From NCBI GenBank assembly GCA_902787415.1, contig CADAGG010000047.1, positions 1 to 8,611 on the forward strand: a DNA stretch of 8,611 nucleotides, given 5' to 3'. Shown piece after piece: positions 1 to 6,897 of this stretch; position 1 is the stretch's first letter, and each line of letters begins with the position of its first letter. The position numbers and the translations under genes were made by a program. The stretch comes from a methanogenic archaeon (GTDB lineage: Archaea; Thermoplasmatota; Thermoplasmata; Methanomassiliicoccales; Methanomethylophilaceae). Under the pieces are notes generated by a model that did no database searches, was not told the origin of the DNA, and saw nothing but the letters and a program-made list of their open reading frames with translations.

Positions 1-1956
1 CTGCTGGGTCATATGCCGCCCTCCATGGCCCGCGCAGGAGAATATGAGGAACTCTCCGAGATGGAGGTCCCCCTGCAGGACTACTTCAACCAGAGGGGCA
101 ACGCCTCCCCAGAGCGTCTGAAGGAGCTGATCAACCAAATCTACCTCAGCGCCAAGGAGCACGACATGTTCAACGACCTGAACATAACCGAGGACCCGGG
201 TGCCGAAGGTTTCGAGCCTTACATCATCCCCCTCCACGAATACATCAGCGATGTCAAGGACGCCCTGGTCAGGGCGGACATGCACGTCATCGGCAGGGTC
301 CCGAAGGGCACCCACTTCGACGAGATGGTGTACTCCCTCGTGAGACTGGACAACGGGGACGTCAGATCATTAAGAGATTCCTTCGCGGAGAACGCGGGGG
401 TCGACATGCAGGACGCCATCGACGATCCTTCCGGCACCCTTCCCTCGGGAGAGCTCAAGAGCGTCGCCGCCGACCGCCTGGATGCGGAGCTCCAGGAGTT
501 CCTGGGGTGGCTCAGGGAGCACGGATACGATACCGAGACCGGCCTGGAGGAGATCAGGAGGAGATACGGAAAGGTATCCCCCGATCTCGAGGAGGGCATC
601 AGGTTCGTCTGCGAGAAGGTCGCCCCCAACATCATGAAGATGTCCGAGGAGCTCGGCAACACCCTCAAGGGACTCAACGGGGAGTATGTGCTCCCGGGAC
701 CCTCCGGGGCGCCCACCCGCGGCAACGCCGACATCCTCCCCATGGGACGCAACTTCTACTCCCTGGACCCGGACACCGTCCCCAACCGCACCGCATGGGA
801 GATCGGTAAGAAGATGGCCGACCAGATGATAGAGAAGTACGTCTCCGAGAAGGGTGAGTTCCCCAGGGAGGTCGGCTTCATCATCTGGGCCACCGACACC
901 ATGAAGACCGGGGGAGACGACGTCGCCTACCTGCTGTGGCTGATGGGCGTGAAGCCCGTGTGGTCCAAGACCGGCGGGCAGGTCATCGATCTCGAGGTCA
1001 TCCCCGTCAAGGAATTGGGAAGACCCAGAGTGGATGTGTCCATCAATATCACCGGCCTTTTCAGGGACACCTTCCCCAACCTCATCGACCTTCTCGACGA
1101 GGCCGTGAACCTCGTCATAGGCCTTGACGAATCCGACGAGGACAACAGCCTCGCGGCCAACCTCAGGAAGGACATCGTCGACGGCATCGCCGAGGGACTG
1201 ACCCCGGACGAGGCCCGTCAGAGGAACTCCGTGAGGATCTTCGGGGCCCCTCCCGGAGGATACGGCACCGGCGTGAACAAGGCCATCGAGAGCGGGGCCT
1301 GGAAGACCGTGCAGGACCTGGCCGACGTGTACATCGACTGGTGCAGCAACGGCTACTCCAAGGGGAACTACGGACAGAAACTGAAAGGAGAGTTCACCAG
1401 GAGGTTCTCCAAGGTCTCCGTCACCGTGAAGAACATGCCCGACAGGGAGATCGACCTCCTGGACTGCGACGACGTCTACGAGTACCTGGGAGGTATGAAC
1501 GCCTTCGTCAGAGCATATGGCAAAAAGGACGCCATGACCATCATGGGCGACGGGTCCAACCCCAAGAACACCAAGGTCAGGAGCACCAAGGAGGAGCTGA
1601 GATACACCTTCAGGAGCAAGGTCCTCAACCCCAAGTTCATCAACGGGCTGAAGGAGCACGGATACAGGGGTGCGGCGGAGCTGGCCAACATCACCGAGTA
1701 CACCATGGCCTGGGGGGCGACCTCCGACGTGGCCGAGGACTGGATGTACGAGGGCATGACCGACAAGTTCCTGCTCGACAAGGACACCCGCGAATGGATG
1801 ATGGACGTCAACCCCTACGCGGCTATGAACATCCTGAACCGTTTGGAAGAAGCGATCGAGAGGGGTCTCTGGAACGCCACCGACGAGTACAAAGAGAAAC
1901 TCAAGGACCTGTTCATCGAGACCGAGGAACGCATAGAGGAGCTGACTGACCGCTGA
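1..1956 (+). CDS. cobN: CobN-family cobaltochelatase large subunit, 3' part (5' end outside window)
   Basis: This is the C-terminal part of a CobN/BchH-type chelatase large subunit, the subunit that binds the tetrapyrrole and metal while ChlI/ChlD-type partners hydrolyse ATP. The frame is open from base 1, and the residues before the first ATG (LLGH-MPPSMARAGEYEEL) already match the family, so the gene starts upstream. About 651 residues are present, roughly half of a typical 1,200-1,300-residue CobN. Family landmarks in order are GPSGAPTRGN, LPMGRNFYSLDP, WATDTMKTGGDD (bases 886-921), LEVIPVKELGRPRVDV, GLFRDTFPN, the IDLLDCDD...LGGM segment, FRSKVLNPKFINGLKEHGY, and the C-terminal WMYEGM...NPYAAMNILNRLEEAIERGLW. 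It ends in TGA followed at once by TAG. The chlI and chlD genes follow on the same strand 81 bp on, which supports a cobaltochelatase assignment. Cobalt versus another metal cannot be decided from this part. Family assignment is sure; substrate is inferred. Confidence 0.93.
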   Translation: MLGHMPPSMARAGEYEELSEMEVPLQDYFNQRGNASPERLKELINQIYLSAKEHDMFNDLNITEDPGAEGFEPYIIPLHEYISDVKDALVRADMHVIGRVPKGTHFDEMVYSLVRLDNGDVRSLRDSFAENAGVDMQDAIDDPSGTLPSGELKSVAADRLDAELQEFLGWLREHGYDTETGLEEIRRRYGKVSPDLEEGIRFVCEKVAPNIMKMSEELGNTLKGLNGEYVLPGPSGAPTRGNADILPMGRNFYSLDPDTVPNRTAWEIGKKMADQMIEKYVSEKGEFPREVGFIIWATDTMKTGGDDVAYLLWLMGVKPVWSKTGGQVIDLEVIPVKELGRPRVDVSINITGLFRDTFPNLIDLLDEAVNLVIGLDESDEDNSLAANLRKDIVDGIAEGLTPDEARQRNSVRIFGAPPGGYGTGVNKAIESGAWKTVQDLADVYIDWCSNGYSKGNYGQKLKGEFTRRFSKVSVTVKNMPDREIDLLDCDDVYEYLGGMNAFVRAYGKKDAMTIMGDGSNPKNTKVRSTKEELRYTFRSKVLNPKFINGLKEHGYRGAAELANITEYTMAWGATSDVAEDWMYEGMTDKFLLDKDTREWMMDVNPYAAMNILNRLEEAIERGLWNATDEYKEKLKDLFIETEERIEELTDR

Positions 1957-1998
1957 TAGTATCAGGGACGTCAGTAGAAAGGTAAATACACGTCAATG

Positions 1999-2004
1999 TA
2001 TAAT
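1999..2004 (+). promoter_or_regulatory. TATA-like element upstream of chlI
   Basis: TATAAT lies in the 81-bp gap between cobN and chlI. Archaeal TATA centres sit about 26 bp before the transcript start, so transcription would begin near 2027 and leave a leader of about 10 nt before the chlI ATG. This suggests that chlI-chlD can be transcribed apart from cobN. A weak ribosome-binding match, AGGTAGAT (2027-2034), precedes the ATG. Read-through from cobN is also possible, since no clear terminator is visible in the gap. The call rests on composition and position only. Confidence 0.45.
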
Positions 2005-2019
2005 GGATGATTAATCCAT
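2003..2019. promoter_or_regulatory. 17-bp inverted repeat, candidate operator for chlI-chlD
   Basis: ATGGAT-GATTA-ATCCAT is a perfect 6+6 dyad with a 5-bp spacer. It overlaps the end of the TATA-like element (1999-2004) and lies between it and the predicted transcript start, the usual place for a dimeric repressor to block transcription. The regulator is unknown; control by a metal or corrinoid is only a guess from the downstream genes. The repeat is short and AT-rich, so chance is possible. Confidence 0.4.
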
Positions 2020-2037
2020 AAGATATAGGTAGATAAT

Positions 2038-3069
2038 ATGAGCGACCAACCAGCGGTTTTCCCTTTCACAGAGGTTGTCGGACAGGACAACATGAAGAGA
2101 GCTCTGCTTCTGAACGTAGTCGACCCCGGGATCGGGGGAGTTCTGATCAAAGGTGAGAAGGGTACCGCCAAATCCACCACGGTGAGATCCATGAACAGGA
2201 TCCTCCCGTTCCGCAAAGTTGTGAAAGGATGTCCCTTCCGCTGCGAATACGGACGCGAGGACAGATACTGCCCCTACTGCCGCGAGAAACTCGAGAAGGG
2301 AATTGCCCTCGAAGAAGAGGAAGTCAGGATGAGGGTCATCGACCTTCCTCTGTCCGCGACCGAGGACAGGGTGTCCGGAACATTGGATCTGGAACATGTG
2401 CTGAAGACCGGCGAGAAGAAGTTCGAGCCCGGTGTCCTGGCCGCCGCCAACGGCAACATCCTCTACGTGGATGAGGTGAACCTCCTCGACGACCACCTGG
2501 TGGATTTGCTTCTTGATTCCGCCGCCATGGGTGTCAACTACGTGGAGAGAGAGGGTGTCTCGTTCTCCCATCCCGCCAGATTCGTTCTCATAGGTACCAT
2601 GAACCCCGAGGAGGGCGACCTCAGGCCCCAGCTGCTCGACAGGTTCGGCTTATCTCTCGACATCAAGGGCGAGAGGGACGTGAAGACCAGGGCCGAAGTT
2701 GTCAAGAAGAGGGTCGAGTACGACATGGATCCCGAGGCCTTCATCGCGAAGTGCCAGAAGGACCTCGACGCCATGACCCAGAAGCTCGAGGAAGCCAGGT
2801 CCCTGCTGCCCAAGGTCACCTATGACGACTCCATCGTCGATGCCATCGTATCGGTCACCACCCACTTCGGGATCGACGGCCACAGGGCGGACATCACCAT
2901 GCTCAAGGCCGCCAAGGCCAATGCCGCCCTGGAGGGCCGCACGCAGGTCACCAAGGACGACATCCGCGCCACCGCGGAACTGGTCCTCTCCCACCGTCTG
3001 AAGAGACGCCCCTTCGAGGAGGCCGGCCTCGACAGGGAGGAACTCGATTCATGCCTTCAGAGCATCTGA
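2038..3069 (+). CDS. chlI: ChlI/BchI-type AAA+ ATPase subunit of the chelatase
   Basis: This is the AAA+ motor subunit of an ATP-dependent tetrapyrrole metal chelatase. It hydrolyses ATP in a hexameric ring with ChlD and drives metal insertion by CobN. Visible motifs in the 343 residues are Walker A GEKGTAKS (39-46), Walker B ILYVDEVN (141-148), sensor 1 GTMNPEEG (186-193), the arginine-finger context LLDRF (199-203), and sensor 2 GHRADI (R283) in the C-terminal helical domain. An insertion after Walker A carries four cysteines, C65-x3-C69-x8-C78-x2-C81, which looks like a metal site and is shared with many cobaltochelatase-type ChlI proteins. The ATG at 2038 is chosen because the N-terminal FPFTEVVGQD motif begins right after it and an AGGT lies 7 nt upstream. 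The gene overlaps chlD by 19 bp. It could equally be labelled a magnesium chelatase subunit, but the adjacent CobN and archaeal context favour cobalt. Confidence 0.94.
   Translation: MSDQPAVFPFTEVVGQDNMKRALLLNVVDPGIGGVLIKGEKGTAKSTTVRSMNRILPFRKVVKGCPFRCEYGREDRYCPYCREKLEKGIALEEEEVRMRVIDLPLSATEDRVSGTLDLEHVLKTGEKKFEPGVLAAANGNILYVDEVNLLDDHLVDLLLDSAAMGVNYVEREGVSFSHPARFVLIGTMNPEEGDLRPQLLDRFGLSLDIKGERDVKTRAEVVKKRVEYDMDPEAFIAKCQKDLDAMTQKLEEARSLLPKVTYDDSIVDAIVSVTTHFGIDGHRADITMLKAAKANAALEGRTQVTKDDIRATAELVLSHRLKRRPFEEAGLDREELDSCLQSI
3034..3040 (+). promoter_or_regulatory. Ribosome binding site for chlD, inside chlI
   Basis: AGGGAGG lies 10 nt before the ATG at 3051, within the last codons of chlI. It supports 3051 as the chlD start and thus the 19-bp gene overlap, which suggests coupled translation and matched amounts of the two AAA+ subunits. 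Confidence 0.6.
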
Positions 3070-4937
3070 ACGCTTTTCCATTCACGGCCGTCGTCGGCAT
3101 GGACGACGGCAAGAGGGCGATAGAGTGCGCCCTCGCCAACCCCAGCATACGCACCGTCCTCATCAGAGGGGGCGAGGGCTCCGCCAAGACCACGCTCGCC
3201 CGTTCCAGCGGCTCGATAGGTTCCCGCAGGGTCATCAACTGCCCTCTCAACGTCACCGACGAGCAGCTCTTCGGAGGTCTCGACATCGAGAAGACGCTGA
3301 AGAGCGGAAGGCCGGAGATGCAGAAGGGTCTGCTCTCCAGGGCGGACGGCAACATCCTCTACATCGACGACGTGAACCTGATGGACCGGGCCATGCTCTC
3401 CGGGCTCCTGGATTGCGTCCTTACCGGCACGGTGAAGGTCGAGCGCGGACCCATCTCCGCGTCATACCCCTGCAACACCGTTCTCATAGCCACCATGAAC
3501 CCCGAGGATTCGGACCTGAGCGACCATCTGCTCGACAGGTTCGACCTCTGCGCCTACGTTCCTCCCACCGATGACGGCCAGAAACGTCTCATCCTCACCA
3601 GGAACGCCGAGTTCTCCCGGGATCCGGAATCGTTCTGCCGGATGTACTCCTCCGAGACCGAGGAGGAGCGCCTGAAGGTGGAGAAGGCGGAGAAGATCCT
3701 GCCCATAGTCACCATCTCCGATGAGCTGGTCTCGGTCATCAGCGAACTATGCGTGAAGGTGGGCGCAGACGGCATCAGGGGCGATCTCGCCATGGTTCAG
3801 TGCGCGAAATCCCTCGCGGCCCTCCACGGCAGGGACGAGGTCATGAAGAAGGACGTGGAGGAGGCATCCGTGCTATGTCTTCCCCACAGGAGGAGCTTCG
3901 ACCAGCCCCCGCCCCCTCCGCCCGAGCCGCCGGAGCCTCCCGAGGACCAAGAGGACGAGGAACCCCCGGAGGATCAGGACCAGGAACCTCCCGAGCCGCC
4001 GGAGCAGGAAGAGGAAGAGAAGGACGACGACAGGGAGGATGACACTCCCCCGCCGGAGCCTCCCGAACTCCCCGACCTGGAGGAGATGATGTTCGAGATC
4101 GGAAGGGAGTTCCGTGTCATAGACTACCTCGACAAGAACGAGAGGCTCCCCGCCCGCACCAAGACCCGCAAGGGCCGCAGGGCCATGGCGGTGAGCGCCG
4201 ACGGCACCGGCAGGTACGCCCGCTCACGCATCCCGGACGGGAAGACCCAGGACATCGCTTTCGATGCCACCATCAGAGCCGCCGCACCCTATCAGAAGGT
4301 GAGGCACAGCGACAACCTTTCCATTGTGATCGAGAAGCAGGACCTCCGCGAAAAGGTCCGTGAGAGACGCAGCGGATGCACTCTCCTGTTCCTCGTTGAT
4401 GCAAGCGGTTCCCTCGGCGTGAGGCGCAGGATGTCCACCGTCAAAGGTGCCATCCTCTCGATGCTCAGGGACAGCTACGTCAAGAGGGACCGCATCGGAC
4501 TGATGGCGTTCCGCAGGGATTCGGCTGACATGATCCTCCCGCCCACCAAGTCGGTGGAGTACAGTTACAAACGTTTGGAGGAGCTCCCCACCGGAGGAAA
4601 GACCCCGCTCGGAGAGGCGCTCTCCCGTGTTAATGATTACATGACATCCTACGCGAGATGCCACATCGGGGAGAGATGCTACGTCATCCTGGTCACCGAC
4701 GGCAGAGCCAACGTCCCCCTCCAGCCGGGGGCGGACGCCAACGAGGAGGTGCAGAAGATGGCCGAGGACATCAAGATCCCCCATGTCGGATGGATCGTGG
4801 TCGATGCGGGCATGGGATTCCCCCATTTCGACAACGCGCAGAAGCTCGCAGAGAAGATGGGTGCCAAGTACTTCAAGCTCGAGGACCTCGACGCGGACCG
4901 TTTCGCGCAGGGCGTGAAGGCTGCCATCGAGTCCTGA
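3051..4937 (+). CDS. chlD: ChlD/BchD-type chelatase subunit (AAA+ plus VWA domain)
   Basis: This is the bridging subunit of the chelatase, linking the ChlI ring to CobN. The 628 residues show three parts. The N-terminal AAA+ domain has Walker A GGEGSAKT (40-47), Walker B ILYIDDVN (102-109), sensor 1 ATMNPEDS (147-154) and LLDRF (160-164). A linker of proline and acidic residues spans about 284-341. The C-terminal von Willebrand A domain has a full MIDAS set: DASGS (450-454), T518 in GGKTPLGEA, and TDGRAN (549-554), expected to bind Mg2+. Walker A keeps its lysine, unlike degenerate BchD of some phototrophs, but the second Walker B acid is Asp (D107) where ChlI has Glu, so hydrolysis may be weak. 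There is no cysteine insert like that of ChlI. The start is supported by AGGGAGG upstream and by the AFPFTAVVGMDD motif at residues 8-19. The domain order and length match the ChlD family. Confidence 0.94.
   Translation: MPSEHLNAFPFTAVVGMDDGKRAIECALANPSIRTVLIRGGEGSAKTTLARSSGSIGSRRVINCPLNVTDEQLFGGLDIEKTLKSGRPEMQKGLLSRADGNILYIDDVNLMDRAMLSGLLDCVLTGTVKVERGPISASYPCNTVLIATMNPEDSDLSDHLLDRFDLCAYVPPTDDGQKRLILTRNAEFSRDPESFCRMYSSETEEERLKVEKAEKILPIVTISDELVSVISELCVKVGADGIRGDLAMVQCAKSLAALHGRDEVMKKDVEEASVLCLPHRRSFDQPPPPPPEPPEPPEDQEDEEPPEDQDQEPPEPPEQEEEEKDDDREDDTPPPEPPELPDLEEMMFEIGREFRVIDYLDKNERLPARTKTRKGRRAMAVSADGTGRYARSRIPDGKTQDIAFDATIRAAAPYQKVRHSDNLSIVIEKQDLREKVRERRSGCTLLFLVDASGSLGVRRRMSTVKGAILSMLRDSYVKRDRIGLMAFRRDSADMILPPTKSVEYSYKRLEELPTGGKTPLGEALSRVNDYMTSYARCHIGERCYVILVTDGRANVPLQPGADANEEVQKMAEDIKIPHVGWIVVDAGMGFPHFDNAQKLAEKMGAKYFKLEDLDADRFAQGVKAAIES
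3921..4066 (+). repeat. Short imperfect repeats encoding the Pro/Glu linker of ChlD
   Basis: The linker is built from repeated in-frame units. A 15-bp unit CCCGAGCCGCCGGAG occurs at 3921-3935 and again at 3990-4004. A 17-bp unit CCGCCGGAGCCTCCCGA occurs at 3927-3943 and 4050-4066. They encode PEPPEP/PPE blocks separated by acidic runs. Such tracts are flexible spacers between the AAA+ and VWA domains in ChlD proteins, and the repeats could change in number by slippage. Confidence 0.7.
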
Positions 4938-4940
4938 TGT

Positions 4941-5492
4941 TCATTCTTCGTCCTTGGTCAGAGGATTGACGACGGGCCTGTCCGTGGCGGCACACCACAG
5001 GACATATACCGACAGCACCACCAGGAATGCTCCCATGATGGTGATGAGGATGTCCATGGACTCCTCGTGGGCCACGAACAGATTCACGGCGACATAGAGG
5101 GCTATGATACCTATGGCGAGAGAGGTCCTGCGGCTGCGCTTGCTCTCTCTGTATCCGAAGGCTGCGGCGATGTAAACGACACCGGTGGAGAGGAACTCCA
5201 GGAACAGGATCAGCCCGTGGAGTGCCTCGAAAATATAGACCAGGACGACGAACAGCACACCGAGGATGATCATGGGAATCCCGTCAGTGCTGTTGGCACC
5301 CTGCGTCATGACGGCACGGATTCCGAAGACTATCATCAGGATTCCCGTTACGGTGATCTCGAGGACGATCGCATGAGCTCCCAGCGTGACGAAGATTATA
5401 CCTACTGCCAGAAGCAGCACGCCTATGAGGGCGCTGTGCAGGCGGGACTTCGACGCGATGTCCATCAGCCTGTTGACATCCTCTTTCTCCAT
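4941..5492 (-). CDS. Six-helix integral membrane protein, HdeD/DUF308-like
   Basis: This is a 183-residue membrane protein with six predicted helices at about residues 20-38, 42-62, 72-88, 92-112, 123-141 and 147-168, a basic loop (RESKRSRR, 115-122) and a short charged C-terminus. Repeated glycine-rich patterns (GVLLLAVGI, GILMIVFGI, GVLFVVLVY) and the six-helix size resemble the HdeD/DUF308 family, whose molecular role is poorly defined. No catalytic motif is seen. The start at 5492 has GGGGGAG only 1 nt upstream, too close for an ordinary ribosome-binding site. A TATA-like element about 24 bp upstream instead suggests a leaderless message. Met10 (5465) is an alternative start. The gene is convergent with chlD, with 3 bp between the stops, so it is not in the chelatase operon. 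It is clearly a real membrane protein; the family call is tentative. Confidence 0.78.
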   Translation of the reverse strand: MEKEDVNRLMDIASKSRLHSALIGVLLLAVGIIFVTLGAHAIVLEITVTGILMIVFGIRAVMTQGANSTDGIPMIILGVLFVVLVYIFEALHGLILFLEFLSTGVVYIAAAFGYRESKRSRRTSLAIGIIALYVAVNLFVAHEESMDILITIMGAFLVVLSVYVLWCAATDRPVVNPLTKDEE

Positions 5493-5512
5493 ACTCCCCC
5501 ATGAGAGTCGGC

Positions 5513-5520
5513 TAATAAAA
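5513..5520 (-). promoter_or_regulatory. TATA-like element for the membrane protein gene
   Basis: Read on the - strand this is TTTTATTA, centred about 24 bp before the ATG at 5492. With normal archaeal TATA spacing the transcript would start at or next to the ATG. The call is from position and composition only. Confidence 0.4.
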
Positions 5521-5562
5521 CATTCGCGAGGGCGAGTTTCGGAATGTGTCCGTCAACGACAG

Positions 5563-5570
5563 TAATATAT
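5563..5570 (+). promoter_or_regulatory. TATA-like element for the DUF234-type ATPase gene
   Basis: TAATATAT is centred about 32 bp before the ATG at 5599, giving a predicted leader of only about 6 nt. No purine-rich ribosome-binding site lies before the ATG (the sequence is TTAACAAAATGTACC). CGTCAA occurs on both sides of the element, at 5551-5556 and 5571-5576, exactly 20 bp apart. Confidence 0.45.
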
Positions 5571-5598
5571 CGTCAAAATTCTTTTAACAAAATGTACC

Positions 5599-6897
5599 AT
5601 GGCATCGATAATCGGCAGACAGGACGAATTGAAGAGGCTCGACGAGGTCTACGAGGGCAATATCAGGAACGTTTACATCAACGCCCGCCCCCGCATCGGA
5701 GCCTCCGCTCTCGTGAAGAGGTTCTGCGAGAAGTCCAAATTCATCTACACGACCTTCTACGACAGCACCGCCGCGGAGGCCGTCAAATCGTTCAGGCTCG
5801 CCATCGAGGAATTCCAGAACGAGCCCGTCGGCATGGACAATCCCGGATTCCCCGAGCTCTTCCAGATCCTGTCCCGCATCGCCAAGGAGTACGACCCCAT
5901 AATCGTCTTCGACCGTACGCAGTACGCTCCCGAGGAGTTCGCCAAACAGCTCAAGTGGTTCACCGAGGACCGCGACTGCATGACCATCCTGATCGGATTC
6001 AACGATTCCTCCAGGTATGACATCACCTTCAGCGACGTCATCGACCTCGAGGCACTCCCCAGGTCCGAATGCAACCGCTTCCACCCCAAGATGAGTCCCG
6101 TGGACCGTCTCAAGACCTACATGACCGTGGGAGGCGTTCCGCTGTACCACAGCATGATGAACAAGAACGATTACGCCGAATCCGTGGAGAAGTCGTTCCT
6201 CGGTTCCTATCCGAGGCTGGTGGCCGAATGCGAACTCATGCTCAGGCAGAGCTCCGTCCCCTACCCCATGTGCTGCGCCATACTCTCCGACATCGCCAAC
6301 TTCAGGGGCCGCCCCATCGACGTCGCGGTCAACCAGGGGATCTCCAGGCAGCTGTGCGACATCTACCTGAAGAAGCTCGTGGAGGAGGACCTCATCTGCA
6401 CCATCACCCCCGTGGGCAACTCTCCCAGGAAGCCCGTGTACATCGTCAAGAATCCTTTGCTGTCGTTCTATTTCATTGTGATTCGCATGAACCCCGAGGT
6501 GCAGGCGGGCAAGGCGGACTACAAGGACATAGAGCGCTACGCGGACATGTTCCTGGAGATCAGGTTCCGCGACATCTGCACCGAGTACATCCTGAACCAT
6601 TACGACGTCGTTACCATCGGCAGGTGGTGGTCCAAAGAGGAGGACACTCAGAAGCCCACCCTGTGCGCCGTCGTCAACATCAACGGGAAACAGAGGACCC
6701 TCGTGGCAGACTGCAAGTTCAGAGGCGGCAAGCTCGACCAGGGCGCCCTCAAAGCATTCATCGCCCGTGCCGAGATGATACAGGATGTCCCGGATAAGAA
6801 ACTCATAATGTTCTCCGTCTCGGGATTCGAGGACAAGCTGCTGAAGAAGGCGAAGTCCGAATCCATCACCCTGGTTGGTCCGAACGAGATACTCTGA
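5599..6897 (+). CDS. Archaeal DUF234-type ATPase with eroded active sites
   Basis: This 432-residue protein has the layout of the archaeal ATPase family that joins a STAND-like P-loop domain to a winged helix and a C-terminal DUF234 (PD-(D/E)XK-like) domain. The N-terminus IIGRQDELKRL, the conserved GGVPLY (178-183), a winged-helix region (about 225-285) ending in VKNPLLSFYFIVI, and GRWW (341-344) with DCKF (371-374) all fit. Catalytic positions do not. Walker A, expected as GRRRxGKT, reads ARPRIGAS (29-36), so the lysine is Ala35. Walker B, expected to end in DE, reads IIVFDRTQ, with Arg106 in place of Glu. In the nuclease-like domain the usual EID segment reads PTL (353-355), though Lys373 remains. 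The frame is intact and its codon use resembles its neighbours, so it is probably expressed as a non-catalytic protein. Members occur in many copies in archaea; roles are unknown. It has no evident chelatase link. Confidence 0.82.
   Translation: MASIIGRQDELKRLDEVYEGNIRNVYINARPRIGASALVKRFCEKSKFIYTTFYDSTAAEAVKSFRLAIEEFQNEPVGMDNPGFPELFQILSRIAKEYDPIIVFDRTQYAPEEFAKQLKWFTEDRDCMTILIGFNDSSRYDITFSDVIDLEALPRSECNRFHPKMSPVDRLKTYMTVGGVPLYHSMMNKNDYAESVEKSFLGSYPRLVAECELMLRQSSVPYPMCCAILSDIANFRGRPIDVAVNQGISRQLCDIYLKKLVEEDLICTITPVGNSPRKPVYIVKNPLLSFYFIVIRMNPEVQAGKADYKDIERYADMFLEIRFRDICTEYILNHYDVVTIGRWWSKEEDTQKPTLCAVVNINGKQRTLVADCKFRGGKLDQGALKAFIARAEMIQDVPDKKLIMFSVSGFEDKLLKKAKSESITLVGPNEIL

Noticed and set aside
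370..1659. Long antisense open frame (429 codons) opposite cobN
   Set aside because: It is a shadow of cobN caused by GC-rich third positions. Its translation is low-complexity, rich in Val, Gly, Asp and His, shows no domain, and the + strand has continuous family motifs.
1957..1998. Possible terminator or riboswitch (cobalamin type) after cobN
   Set aside because: The gap is only 81 bp, with no T-rich tract, stable hairpin or B12-box-like sequence that I could find.
3905..4066. Proline-rich tract considered as a possible frameshift or assembly artefact
   Set aside because: The frame is continuous from the AAA+ domain to the VWA domain, and proline/acid linkers are normal in ChlD proteins.
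5592..5594. ATG just before the chosen start of the ATPase
   Set aside because: It is 7 bases upstream of 5599 and so in another frame; the 5599 ATG leads directly into the family N-terminus IIGRQDEL.
5584..6600. Long antisense open frame (338 codons) opposite the DUF234-type ATPase
   Set aside because: It has the same biased composition as other shadows, while the + strand frame has recognisable family motifs over its whole length.
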